Assembly: GCF_012271785.1 (NCBI RefSeq)
Contig: NZ_JAAWVT010000004.1
Location: forward strand, 1 to 64,000
Origin: Paeniglutamicibacter terrestris
GTDB taxonomy: Bacteria > Actinomycetota > Actinomycetes > Actinomycetales > Micrococcaceae
DNA: 64,000 nucleotides
Direction of reading: 5' to 3'
In this document: in pieces, positions 26,612-34,617 of the stretch
Position numbering within the stretch: the stretch's first letter is position 1
Layout of the letters: every line of letters begins with the position of its first letter
Made by a program: the position numbers and the translations under genes
Notes under the pieces: generated by a model
What the model was told of the DNA's origin: nothing
Database searches by the model: none
What the model saw: only the letters and a program-made list of their open reading frames with translations

Positions 26612-28023
26612 TTATTTGTCGGCCCGGGAAGGTGAAATTTCCGCGTGAATGTGGTCCATATGTTTGGTGGTTGCGTTCCACCCGCGTGATGATTCCAGGT
26701 TTTTGCCCCAGCCTCCGGTTGAGTAGGGACCCCATTGGCCATCTTCTGCCAGCCACAGTCGATCGCGCCAGATCAAATAGCTGATGCCCAACCTCTCATG
26801 GTTTTTCGCCAAGTACGCGGCAATGGCATCGCCCGCATCGATACCCGAGGCCGAGGTGTAGTCCTTGATCATGAAGTCGGCAGCCAGTCCGGAGCTATGA
26901 CCGGTGGAACCGGCGCGCGATCCGCCGACTGCGCTGATACTGGCGTCGAAGCGACCTTGCACCTCCTTGACCATCGACCGAGTCATGGGCTGCAGCTGCT
27001 TTGGCGCGTGGTACTCAACACTGCTCAGCAACGTGTTCTTAATCCACCCGGTCCCCTTCGAAGTGGCCACCTTCGACCAGCCGTCGGAAGATTGCAGATA
27101 GGAAACTTTTTCATTCCCAGCGACAAGTCCCAGCGACTCGTACGAGAGCGCTGGGCCGGTTCGAACGTTAGCGGCTGAAGCAGTCCAGCGATACGAGGTG
27201 GAATTACCCGACCCTTGCGGCTCATTGGCCACTAGCGATGAAACGGGGATCCATCCGTGACCCGCTGTCGTATCGATGTATGACCATGCTCCGGTGCTCT
27301 TGATCAGCCGAACCTTGGACCCACCTGTTTGAACCGCAAGACGGTTAGAGGTCAACGACGCCTTCGCATAAATTGGCTGAGTTCCGTCCACCCAGCGGTC
27401 GGCGCCCGCGACCGCTTCCGGATCGGGAGGCGAATCAGGAGAAGGATCTGGAGCGCTGTCCGATGAGCCCGTGAGGTAATGAGAACTCACCCACCCGGTG
27501 ACCGAGCCTGCCTTTACCTCCCACCAAGCGCCCTTAATGTCCCCCGTCCGAGAGACCACGGTGCCTTCGGGAGCACTGTCAGCGAGGTGAAGTGGGCACC
27601 CGCGTTTTGTCGCAGATTGAGGTTCACAGTGGTTCGCAGTCCAGTGCTGGCTTCTGGTGCCGGAGCTGCATTGGTTCGAGAGGTCAGATAGACCGAACTC
27701 ACCCACCCGGTCAGCGAGCCGATCTTCACTTCCCGCCAACGTCCGGAAGTTTTTCCCGTCGGGGCAACAATGGCGCCCTTCTTCAGGACTACCAAAGATT
27801 TGTGCTGGGCACCCGGCTTCTGGCGCAGGTTCAAATTATCGGTGGTTTGGGTGATGGTGACGCTGCGCGTGCGCGGAGTCATTGATATTTTCGCGCGGAT
27901 CTTTTCCAGGGAGGGCTTCATCGCCGGTGCCGGCTCGGCGGCTGCCAGCGGCAAGCCTCCAACGATCATCGATGCACCAAAGGTGGCCACCGCGATTTTC
28001 AACGAAACGTGTTGAGGACGCAT
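26612..28023 (-). pseudogene. Secreted SH3-repeat / M15-like peptidase protein interrupted by a frameshift
   Basis: Two overlapping reading frames together encode one protein. The 5' part (28023 to 27514) has a signal peptide (IAVATFGASMIVGGLPLAAA) and a bacterial SH3 repeat (LNLRQKPGAQHKSLVVL ... GSLTGWVSSVYL), then begins a second repeat LNLRQNAGAHFTSLTVL. The rest of that repeat (EGTVVSRTG ... GSVTGWVSSHYL) continues in another frame that runs to 26612. The switch falls at about 27569-27571, in a run of three C on the coding strand, where one missing base would explain it. Downstream are two more SH3-like repeats and a C-terminal domain with GHSSGLAADF and HMDHIHAE, the metal-site pattern of M15-like/ARB_07466-type cell-wall proteins. 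Loss of function, a sequencing error or slippage are all possible. The intact form would act on peptidoglycan. Confidence 0.82.
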
Positions 28024-28155
28024 GGTATCTACTCTTTCAGCCAAGGAGGAGACGGGGGAGTCGCCTATTTCCTGCGGATAAGTACTCGTGCTGGGTACAC
28101 CCTATGTGGCTAATGTTGCTGGTGTCACGGATGTGACTGCGTAGAAATAGCACCA

Positions 28156-28194
28156 CGTCAACCCGCCTAATGTTCGGTTTCGGCTGGGTTGACG
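28156..28194. terminator. Hairpin behind the acyl-CoA synthetase gene
   Basis: CGTCAACCC and GGGTTGACG (9 bp), extended by GCC/GGC, lie immediately past the stop of the leftward gene at 28201. Confidence 0.65.
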
Positions 28195-28200
28195 CGGTTT

Positions 28201-29832
28201 CTAGGTCCTCGGTTCCGGCGCGTAAGCGTTTTGCCTCAGCACGTTTTTCTGCACCTTACCGGTGGAAGTACGCGGCAAATCCTGCGGGAACTTGATAATT
28301 TTGGGAACCTTGTAGCCCGCCAATTGGGTGCGGGCATGAGCCTGCAGAGTTGGTGCATCAACGTCGGATCCGCTGGCCCGGATGACGTAGGCCACCGGAG
28401 TTTCGCCCCATTTTTCGTCCGGCACACCGATCACCGCGACGTCCAGGACCTCCGGATGACTCGCGATAGCCTGCTCGACCTCAATCGTCGAAATATTCTC
28501 ACCGCCGGAAATGATGATGTCCTTGGCCCGGTCCTTGAGCTGAATGTAGCCATCGGGATGCATCACACCCAAATCCCCGGTGTGGAACCACCCTCCGGCG
28601 AACGCGGTGGCTGTGGCTTCGTCGTCGCGGTAATAGCCAATCATCACGTTATTGCCACGCAGCACGATTTCACCCATGGTTTCCCCATCGGCAGGCACAT
28701 CCTTCATATCCATATCCACGATGCGCGCCGATTCTGCCTGAACCATGCCCACGCCCTGCCGGGAGACCTTCTGCGCCTTGGCCTCTTGATCCAAATCGTC
28801 CCAGGCGTCCTGATACTCACAGATCGTATAGGGACCGTAGACCTCGGTGAGACCGTAGACGTGGACCACGTCGATGCTCAGCTTTTGCAGCTTTTGAATG
28901 ATTGCTGGGGAGGGCGGCGCCCCGGCGGTGGTGATCTTGATGCCGCGCTCCAGCGCGTGGGCCCGGGTTGAGTCGGCAATGATGGAGCATACGGTCGGGG
29001 CACCGCAGAGGTGGGTGACGCCGAGATCATCAATCGCGTCCCACACCGGCTGATCGCGGACACCGCGCAGGCACAGGTGCGTGCCGCCCGCCGCAGTGAC
29101 AGCCCAGGGCGTGCACCACCCGTTGCAATGGAACATCGGCAGCGTCCACAGATACCGCGTGTGCGCATCGAAGCCCTGGTGGAAGGCCTCCCCCAGAGAA
29201 TTCAGGTAACTGCCGCGGTGCGAGTACAGCACACCCTTGGGTTTGCCAGTGGTCCCCGAGGTGTAGTTCAGCGTGATCGGAGCGCGCTCATCGGCAATCG
29301 CATAGTCAAGATCCGCCCCGGTACCCGCGGATATGAAGTCGCTATAGGTGCCATCAACCGCTACCTCTGGCCGGCTGCCGGTGAACTCCGCATCCTGGAT
29401 CTCAATGAGAGCCTCGAGGGTTGGAATCTCCGAGCGCAGCGTAACGGTTGCGGCGAGCAGCTCGGAGTCGGCAAGAAGTATCTTTGTTCCCGAATGTTCC
29501 ATGATGTAGCCCAGCTCTCGGGCGGAGAGCCGGGTATTCAGGGCCACGAGGACGCCACCCGCAAGCGGGACAGCATAGTGAGCGAAAAGCATTTCGGGAA
29601 TGTTGGGAGCCAGCACCGCCACCCGATCTCCCGGTTTGATTCGAGCGGCAAGCGCCTTCGCGAACGCTTGAACCTCAGCACCGAATTGTGCATAGCTATA
29701 GGTCCTCGCGCCATGGACGATGGCGTCCTTGGACGGGTAAACCTCCACGGAGCGTTGCAGGAATCGCAGCGGCGTCAGCTCCGAGTAGTTGGCCAGTGGC
29801 TGCACATCCATGTAGTCCTCTATTCCGATCAT
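28201..29832 (-). CDS. Acyl-CoA synthetase (AMP-forming)
   Basis: 543-residue adenylate-forming enzyme that activates a carboxylic acid with ATP and loads it onto CoA. Motifs: P-loop-like YTSGTTGKPKGVLYSHRG near residue 185, YGLTEVYGPY near 325, the A8 hinge HTGDLGVMHPDGYIQLKDR near 420 and the A10 lysine in LPRTSTGKVQKNVLR near 525. Length and motifs resemble the medium/long-chain FadD-like group that also includes DmdB (methylmercaptopropionate-CoA ligase). ATG 29832 has AGGGGA 8 nt upstream. It stands alone, with a hairpin downstream. Chain-length preference cannot be told. Confidence 0.88.
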   Translation of the reverse strand: MIGIEDYMDVQPLANYSELTPLRFLQRSVEVYPSKDAIVHGARTYSYAQFGAEVQAFAKALAARIKPGDRVAVLAPNIPEMLFAHYAVPLAGGVLVALNTRLSARELGYIMEHSGTKILLADSELLAATVTLRSEIPTLEALIEIQDAEFTGSRPEVAVDGTYSDFISAGTGADLDYAIADERAPITLNYTSGTTGKPKGVLYSHRGSYLNSLGEAFHQGFDAHTRYLWTLPMFHCNGWCTPWAVTAAGGTHLCLRGVRDQPVWDAIDDLGVTHLCGAPTVCSIIADSTRAHALERGIKITTAGAPPSPAIIQKLQKLSIDVVHVYGLTEVYGPYTICEYQDAWDDLDQEAKAQKVSRQGVGMVQAESARIVDMDMKDVPADGETMGEIVLRGNNVMIGYYRDDEATATAFAGGWFHTGDLGVMHPDGYIQLKDRAKDIIISGGENISTIEVEQAIASHPEVLDVAVIGVPDEKWGETPVAYVIRASGSDVDAPTLQAHARTQLAGYKVPKIIKFPQDLPRTSTGKVQKNVLRQNAYAPEPRT

Positions 29833-30179
29833 GATCCATCCCCTGCGGGAGACTCGCTTTTCGTGTGACGCGCGATACAACCGTCATTTCCAGACTAGAG
29901 GCTGAAACTGCGTTTCACAATCGGACACCGAGTTCCGAATTGGTTGTGGTATGAGGGCCTTTCCTAGGCCGCAAATGCCATATTCGATCCATTTCGCCGT
30001 TCAAAATCCGCCTACGGATCTCGCAAAGAGAGGCCAAAAACCCATGACACCGGGCCACGAATTCGCATCTCGGTCGGTGAACGGCAGAAAGATTATCTCG
30101 ATCCATCGGCGCGACTGCCCGCCGGAATGCGCCGCGACCATAATCGGCGTAGGCTCAACGAGAGGGCGAAAGGTGAATA
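29833..30179. promoter_or_regulatory. Divergent promoter region between the acyl-CoA synthetase and the UDG-like gene
   Basis: About 345 nt without a supported gene. It must contain both promoters. I see no inverted repeat longer than a few bases and no known RNA motif; AAAGGTG at its right end is the ribosome site of the UDG-like gene. Confidence 0.4.
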
Positions 30180-30809
30180 ATGAGCCAATCTGAATACTTT
30201 GAAGAACAGCTGAGCAAGGTGGAGGACGATTCCGTCGCCGAACTCACTGCGTTATGTCGCAAGCTGCAGGACCAGCAGCCCGGTTCCCGGGTTCCGCTCA
30301 TCGACCCAGTGCACGACGTAGATGAAGCTCGGGTTATTTCCCTGCAAATCGCGCCGGGCCCCGGAACGTCTTCGGGCTTCCTGTCTTTGCGCAACGACGA
30401 TCCCACCGCGGCACGGCTTGCTGCAGTCTATGAGGCTGCCGGGCTGGAGCCGCGTTTTGGTATCCCGTGGAATGTCTTCCCGTGGGAACTACCCGAGGGG
30501 GGCACCAAGCTAACGCCCGATCAGGTGAAGGCGGGTATCCGACCGCTGAAGGAGCTCATGCGCATCGCATACCGCACCTCAGCGATCATCGCCCATGGCA
30601 CCGAGGCCAAGCGCCTGGTGCAGGCTTGGATCAAGGCAGGTGGCCAGCAGGTCATCAACCAGCGTGGCATCAAGATCTACGAAGTCCGCTCCACCGCTGA
30701 TCGCGCCTTCTTAGGCTCGGCAGAAAAGCAGCAGGCATGGTTCGACGAAATGGTTGCCGCTTACACGGACGCCATGGCGCGCGCCGGATTGCGTCCAGCA
30801 GCAAAGTGA
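30180..30809 (+). CDS. Uracil-DNA glycosylase superfamily protein
   Basis: 209 residues. The core reads ARVISLQIAPGPGTSSGFLS near residue 50 and IPWNVFPWELPEGG near 97, which match UDG-superfamily motif A (GEAPGP-like) and the following WN-containing segment (LWNVVPW) of actinobacterial UDG-like proteins. The usual motif A Glu/Asp-x-Pro-Gly is QIAPGPG here and the C-terminal motif B His-Pro-Ser is not obvious (AHGTEAKRLV near 138 is a candidate), so base-excision activity is uncertain. ATG 30180 has AAAGGTG 5-7 nt upstream. Its stop overlaps the next start by 4 nt (GTGA), so the two genes are translationally coupled. Confidence 0.77.
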   Translation: MSQSEYFEEQLSKVEDDSVAELTALCRKLQDQQPGSRVPLIDPVHDVDEARVISLQIAPGPGTSSGFLSLRNDDPTAARLAAVYEAAGLEPRFGIPWNVFPWELPEGGTKLTPDQVKAGIRPLKELMRIAYRTSAIIAHGTEAKRLVQAWIKAGGQQVINQRGIKIYEVRSTADRAFLGSAEKQQAWFDEMVAAYTDAMARAGLRPAAK

Positions 30810-31660
30810 AGGTACTCGTCCTCGGTGCCGGAGACCTCGGCACCGAGGTCGGACTCCGCTTTCAGGCCGCAGGCCACCACGTCACAGCGTGGCGCCGCCG
30901 CCCCGAAGTACTCCCCTCAACCTTTGCCAGCGCGCGGGTTGACTTGGGCACGAATGCCGCCACATGGCCCCGGATCGATGCCGACACCGAGGTCATAGTT
31001 TTCACTCCCGCGGCGCCCGAACGCAGCGAAGAAGCTTACCGCCGCACGTATTTAGAAGCAACGCGCCGCCTCATCCAGACGCTGGAGCGCGACGGAGTTA
31101 CCCCCCGGCGTTTGCTCATGGTCTCCTCCACCGCCGTATTCGGCGATGCGAATGGCGGATGGGTCAACGAGGACACCCCGATTGCCCCGCGCACCGCTAC
31201 GGCACAGATCCTCGCCGAGGCAGAAACGCTGCTGCATCAATTCTCCCCATCTGCCATCGTCCTTCGCTTGGCTGGCATCTACGGTCCGGGGCGCAACTAC
31301 CTGATCAACCAGGTAAAAACCGGGGCCGCCCGTAAACCCGAACATTCAGTGTGGACCAACAGGATCCACCGCGACGATGCCGCCGCCGCCGTTGTGCACC
31401 TCTGCACCATGGAGAATACCCCGGCGCAGCTCTACCTGGGGATAGATCATGAACCCGCCGAATTATCCGAGGTCCAGACATTCTTGGCACACCAACTCGG
31501 GCTGCCCGAACCTCAAGTCGGCGCCGCCACGGTGAACCGGGGAGGCGACAGACGCTTGTCCAACGCACGCCTGCTGGCAACCGGTTTCGAGTTCAGCTTC
31601 CCGAGCTACCGCGAAGGATATGCGAGCGTGCTGGGCGGCCACGGCGTACGCCACCCTTAA
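30806..31660 (+). CDS. NAD-dependent epimerase/dehydratase-like SDR (YeeZ type)
   Basis: 284 residues. A Rossmann NAD(P)-binding loop opens the protein: KVLVLGAGDLGTEVGLRF. Extended-SDR features follow: MVSSTAVFGDANGGWVNEDT near residue 108, LRLAGIYGPGRNYL near 155 and RIHRDDAAAAVVHL near 187. The usual YxxxK catalytic pair is not evident (AQILAEAETLL occupies that region), as in YeeZ-like proteins. The GTG start at 30806 overlaps the stop of the UDG-like gene by 4 nt. Substrate unknown; the coupling to a DNA-repair-like gene is unexplained. Confidence 0.83.
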   Translation: MKVLVLGAGDLGTEVGLRFQAAGHHVTAWRRRPEVLPSTFASARVDLGTNAATWPRIDADTEVIVFTPAAPERSEEAYRRTYLEATRRLIQTLERDGVTPRRLLMVSSTAVFGDANGGWVNEDTPIAPRTATAQILAEAETLLHQFSPSAIVLRLAGIYGPGRNYLINQVKTGAARKPEHSVWTNRIHRDDAAAAVVHLCTMENTPAQLYLGIDHEPAELSEVQTFLAHQLGLPEPQVGAATVNRGGDRRLSNARLLATGFEFSFPSYREGYASVLGGHGVRHP

Positions 31661-31697
31661 CCTCGCAGTGGAGCGATGACCCGATGGCTTAACGCCC

Positions 31698-31758
31698 AAC
31701 ACCCGGGAGCCGTGGTACTCACCCAAGGGTAGGTGCACACCACAGCTCGCGGGTGTTG
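31698..31758. terminator. Hairpin between convergent SDR genes
   Basis: CAACACCCG and CGGGTGTTG (9 bp), with further GAGC/GCTC and TGGT/ACCA pairing, lie 38 nt behind one stop and 18 nt from the other. Confidence 0.65.
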
Positions 31759-31775
31759 ATCATGATTACTGGGTA

Positions 31776-32561
31776 CTACTTTGACCAGATGTCGTCCCCG
31801 CGCAGCGTTGCGTCCGCGCCGCCGTCAATGTAAATCGTTTGACCGGTGACGTGGGTATTTTCCTCGCTCGTCAGCCAGGCCAGCATGCGGGCAATCACCA
31901 CGGCCTCGGAGTGGTAGTTCAGCGGCATCGGCACATTGTCGTCCGCCATCTTGCGGCCCTCTTCGGTGGCCAGCAATTCACGGGTCATATTGGTAATGAC
32001 GGTGCCGGGCGCCACCGCATTAAGTGGAATTCCTGCACCCGCCCATGCCTCGGTGATGCATTCGCGGCGGACCCAGCGGGAAATCGCGCGTTTCGATGAT
32101 GGGTAGTTCAGGTAGCCGGCGCGCGGTCCCGCAGCTTCCAGCTCGCCACCAATGCGGAGAGCTTCGGTCTCATCACCGGACATCAGCGCCTCGACCAGCG
32201 CTTCGGAATTCGCTTGCAGGGAAGCCATCGAGGAAACGACGGCAACCCGTGGGGCGGACGATGCGGAGAGCGCGGGCAGCAGACCTTCGAGGAAGCTCGT
32301 TACACCGAAGAAGTTGACCGCGACGGTGAACGCCTTGGGTGCGGAGACACCTGCTGCGGCGATGACCGCATCGATCTTTCCAGCGCTGGCAAGCAAAGTG
32401 TCGGCAATGGCGCTTGCACGTCCGGCTGCGGTGGAAAGATCGGCGTTCACTTCGGCGTTCCGAAGGTCCACGCTGATAACTTTATGGCCGCGCTCGCGAA
32501 GTAATTCGGCGGTTGCAGCACCGATGCCAGAAGCGGATCCTGTGACGACGTACGTTCTCAT
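31776..32561 (-). CDS. Short-chain dehydrogenase/reductase (3-alpha-hydroxysteroid dehydrogenase-like)
   Basis: 261-residue classical SDR. Cofactor loop TGSASGIGAATAELL at residue 8, VDLRNAEVNADLS near 33, the AAAGVS segment near 70, a catalytic Ser in VVSSMASLQ near 107, and YPSSKRAISRWVR (YxxxK) near 158. The insertion between the Ser and Tyr resembles HSDH-type SDRs (3-alpha-HSD/carbonyl reductase of Comamonas). The start ATG 32561 excludes a 27-residue upstream extension with no domain content. It reduces or oxidises an unidentified carbonyl/alcohol. Confidence 0.86.
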   Translation of the reverse strand: MRTYVVTGSASGIGAATAELLRERGHKVISVDLRNAEVNADLSTAAGRASAIADTLLASAGKIDAVIAAAGVSAPKAFTVAVNFFGVTSFLEGLLPALSASSAPRVAVVSSMASLQANSEALVEALMSGDETEALRIGGELEAAGPRAGYLNYPSSKRAISRWVRRECITEAWAGAGIPLNAVAPGTVITNMTRELLATEEGRKMADDNVPMPLNYHSEAVVIARMLAWLTSEENTHVTGQTIYIDGGADATLRGDDIWSK

Positions 32562-32867
32562 GGAGAGCTGACCCTTCTCGGGAGTCCATGGGTGGCCGAG
32601 ACCGATTGTCCCGCCCTCATCCCCAACGGACGATCCCTTCATGATCCCGACGTTACTCCTCAGTATCCTGGCATTCCGCCGCTTTCACCCATAGCGCGAG
32701 GCATGGAATTTCTAGAAACCAGTGCTACGTACGGTATTGAGCTCTTCCTCGTTCGGACGGCACCACAATCGACCCTAGCGCCCTCCGTCCTCGAGGCTTC
32801 AGATCCGAGCGACAGAAGAACCACGGCCGCTAAGATTCAGATTTTGTGTCAACAGTCGTGAAGTCAA
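32562..32867. other. Intergenic stretch upstream of the SDR gene
   Basis: About 300 nt. A rightward open frame (32592-32861) has no ribosome site and unlikely composition. Nothing else is supported apart from the terminator to its right. Confidence 0.45.
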
Positions 32868-32922
32868 AGGAGCCCCAAGGAACGGCGCGGAAATCACCTC
32901 CGCACCAACCTTTGGGGCTCCT
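32868..32922 (-). terminator. Hairpin terminator behind the D-amino-acid dehydrogenase gene
   Basis: AGGAGCCCCAA and TTGGGGCTCCT (11 bp) flank a 33-nt loop just past the stop of the leftward gene at 32949; the minus-strand exit is TTTGACTTC. Confidence 0.7.
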
Positions 32923-32948
32923 CGTCACGTCATTGACAAAAGAGTGGC

Positions 32949-34226
32949 TCAGAAGCCCTTACGCAGTGGGTTGAAGTGTCGCGCCACGGCCGGCTTTTCC
33001 TTGCCGACGATCCCGGCGGCGAGCATCTTGCCAGTGAGCGGACCCAGAGCAACGCCCCACATGCCATGGCCGCCGCCCACATGAACGCGTGGGGAGCGAG
33101 TGGCGCCGACCAGCGGCAGACCATCGGCGGTGCAGGGACGACCGCCAACCCATTCCTCCTTGCGGTTCTCCCAATTGATGCCCTTGTAAACCGGCGCCGC
33201 GGCAGCCACGATGGCCTCGATGCGCTTGGGTTCCAACTGATGGTTCACGTCGCGGAATTCCATGGTGCCCGCAATGCGGAAACGATCGCCCAACGGGGTG
33301 CAGGCAACACGCTGGGACGGGAAGTAGATCGGATGCGTCGGCATGACCTCGGGCTGAACCGTGAACGAGTATCCTCGGCCGGCCTGCACCACAACGTTGA
33401 CACCAAACTTCTTTGTCAGGTCATTCATCCAGGCTCCGGTGGCCATGACCACGTGGTCCGCGGTCATCGCGCGACCCTCGGAACCAATGACGGTCACCGA
33501 GGTGCCGTTGTCACGGATATCGGTGACATTGAAGGCGCCAACGATATCGCCACCGCGAGCCACCACAGATTCGGCGAGGGACTCCATGTACTTCGGCGGA
33601 TTAAGGAAGCGTTGATTCTTGATGGCGACGCCGGCAGCTACATCATCGGAGAGAGTCGGCTCGATGGCGCGCAGTTCGTCTCCGGTGAGGAGGTCGAATT
33701 CGACGTTGCCGCCAGTCTTATGAATCATCTCGAATTCGTGCAACAGGACTTCGCGGTCCTTCAATGATTTGAATCCGGTCAGGAACGGGTCGGCCGACTT
33801 GGTTTTTTCAGCGACTCCCGGGCCCGCGCCGGTACCTTCGGCGATCTCGTCAAAGGCATCCAGACCGGTGGTCCCGATCTCCGAGTAGACGCGCATGGCT
33901 TCCTGCCACTTCTTCGGGGTACTGTGCCACGCGAAGCCCACCAGGAAACGCAGCAGCTTGGCGTCGGCCTTGAGCGGAATGTAGAGCGGGGAGGCCGGGT
34001 CGAACATCATCTTCAAGCCGTTGGTGAAGATCGACGGTTCGGCAATTGGCAAGGTCAGCGCCGGGGTGAGCCAACCAGCATTGCCCCACGAAGATCCCGA
34101 AGCCACGCCGCCACGGTCAACCACGGTGACCTTAACGCCCTCTTCTTGCAGGTACCAAGCCGCAGACAGACCGACGAAGCCTGCACCGACAATAACTACA
34201 TGTTCTGGCGTTGCTGTGCTGGCCAT
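32949..34226 (-). CDS. D-amino acid dehydrogenase / FAD-dependent oxidoreductase (DadA-like)
   Basis: 425-residue flavoenzyme of the DAO family that deaminates D-amino acids (in DadA, D-alanine to pyruvate) and passes electrons to the respiratory chain. N-terminal FAD-binding loop VVIVGAGFVGLSAAWYL with DRGGVASGSSWGNAGW at residue 38, which is characteristic of DadA (ASxxNAG). The C-terminal FAD motif is GGGHGMWGVALGPLTGKML near residue 385, preceded by GGRPCTADGLPLVGA. The ATG at 34226 has GGGAGAG upstream. It is monocistronic with its own terminator; no regulator or alanine racemase is adjacent. Substrate range unknown. Confidence 0.86.
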   Translation of the reverse strand: MASTATPEHVVIVGAGFVGLSAAWYLQEEGVKVTVVDRGGVASGSSWGNAGWLTPALTLPIAEPSIFTNGLKMMFDPASPLYIPLKADAKLLRFLVGFAWHSTPKKWQEAMRVYSEIGTTGLDAFDEIAEGTGAGPGVAEKTKSADPFLTGFKSLKDREVLLHEFEMIHKTGGNVEFDLLTGDELRAIEPTLSDDVAAGVAIKNQRFLNPPKYMESLAESVVARGGDIVGAFNVTDIRDNGTSVTVIGSEGRAMTADHVVMATGAWMNDLTKKFGVNVVVQAGRGYSFTVQPEVMPTHPIYFPSQRVACTPLGDRFRIAGTMEFRDVNHQLEPKRIEAIVAAAAPVYKGINWENRKEEWVGGRPCTADGLPLVGATRSPRVHVGGGHGMWGVALGPLTGKMLAAGIVGKEKPAVARHFNPLRKGF

Positions 34227-34605
34227 AATCCACTCTCCCGTTCAAGAAAATTCAAATATCTAATCTCAACTTTGGCCGGGAAGTTGATGCGATGCAACGC
34301 CAGTTCACTTTTCATCGGTGACTCACGACACAACAACACTCGATCTGCAATAACTGCAACAAATACCTGATTTAGCCGCAGTTTCTACAATAAGACATGT
34401 AACGCGCTGATTTCTGACCCGTTACACCGCGGTGTTATCCCACCTTCATCCTCGATCCATTCGGCTCGAAGAGCAAGAGCTGAAGCTAGTTCTCCCGCAG
34501 CGTGTTTTTTCGTTTTCCAGCCCGCTAGGCTGCAGACCAAACAGTCGCAACCATGGTGTGCACCACGGCGACGGCACAAAGGGCTGTAACGTGGGCGCAC
34601 CCCTT
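34227..34605. promoter_or_regulatory. Divergent promoter region of the D-amino-acid dehydrogenase and SNF2 genes
   Basis: About 380 nt without a gene. On the minus strand TTGCAG occurs twice, 3 nt apart, and GTTGATGC...GATGCAAC (34284-34299) is an imperfect palindrome about 60 nt before the dehydrogenase start. These could be operator sites; this is not established. Confidence 0.35.
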
Positions 34606-34611
34606 TAGACT
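34606..34611 (+). promoter_or_regulatory. -10 box of a probable leaderless SNF2 transcript
   Basis: TAGACT, then GATTGC (6 nt), then the ATG at 34618, with no ribosome site. Confidence 0.55.
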
Positions 34612-34617
34612 GATTGC

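Noticed and set aside
32592-32861. 89-residue plus-strand frame
   Set aside because: No ribosome site, no recognisable domain, Pro/Ser-rich composition and an overlap with the SDR upstream region.
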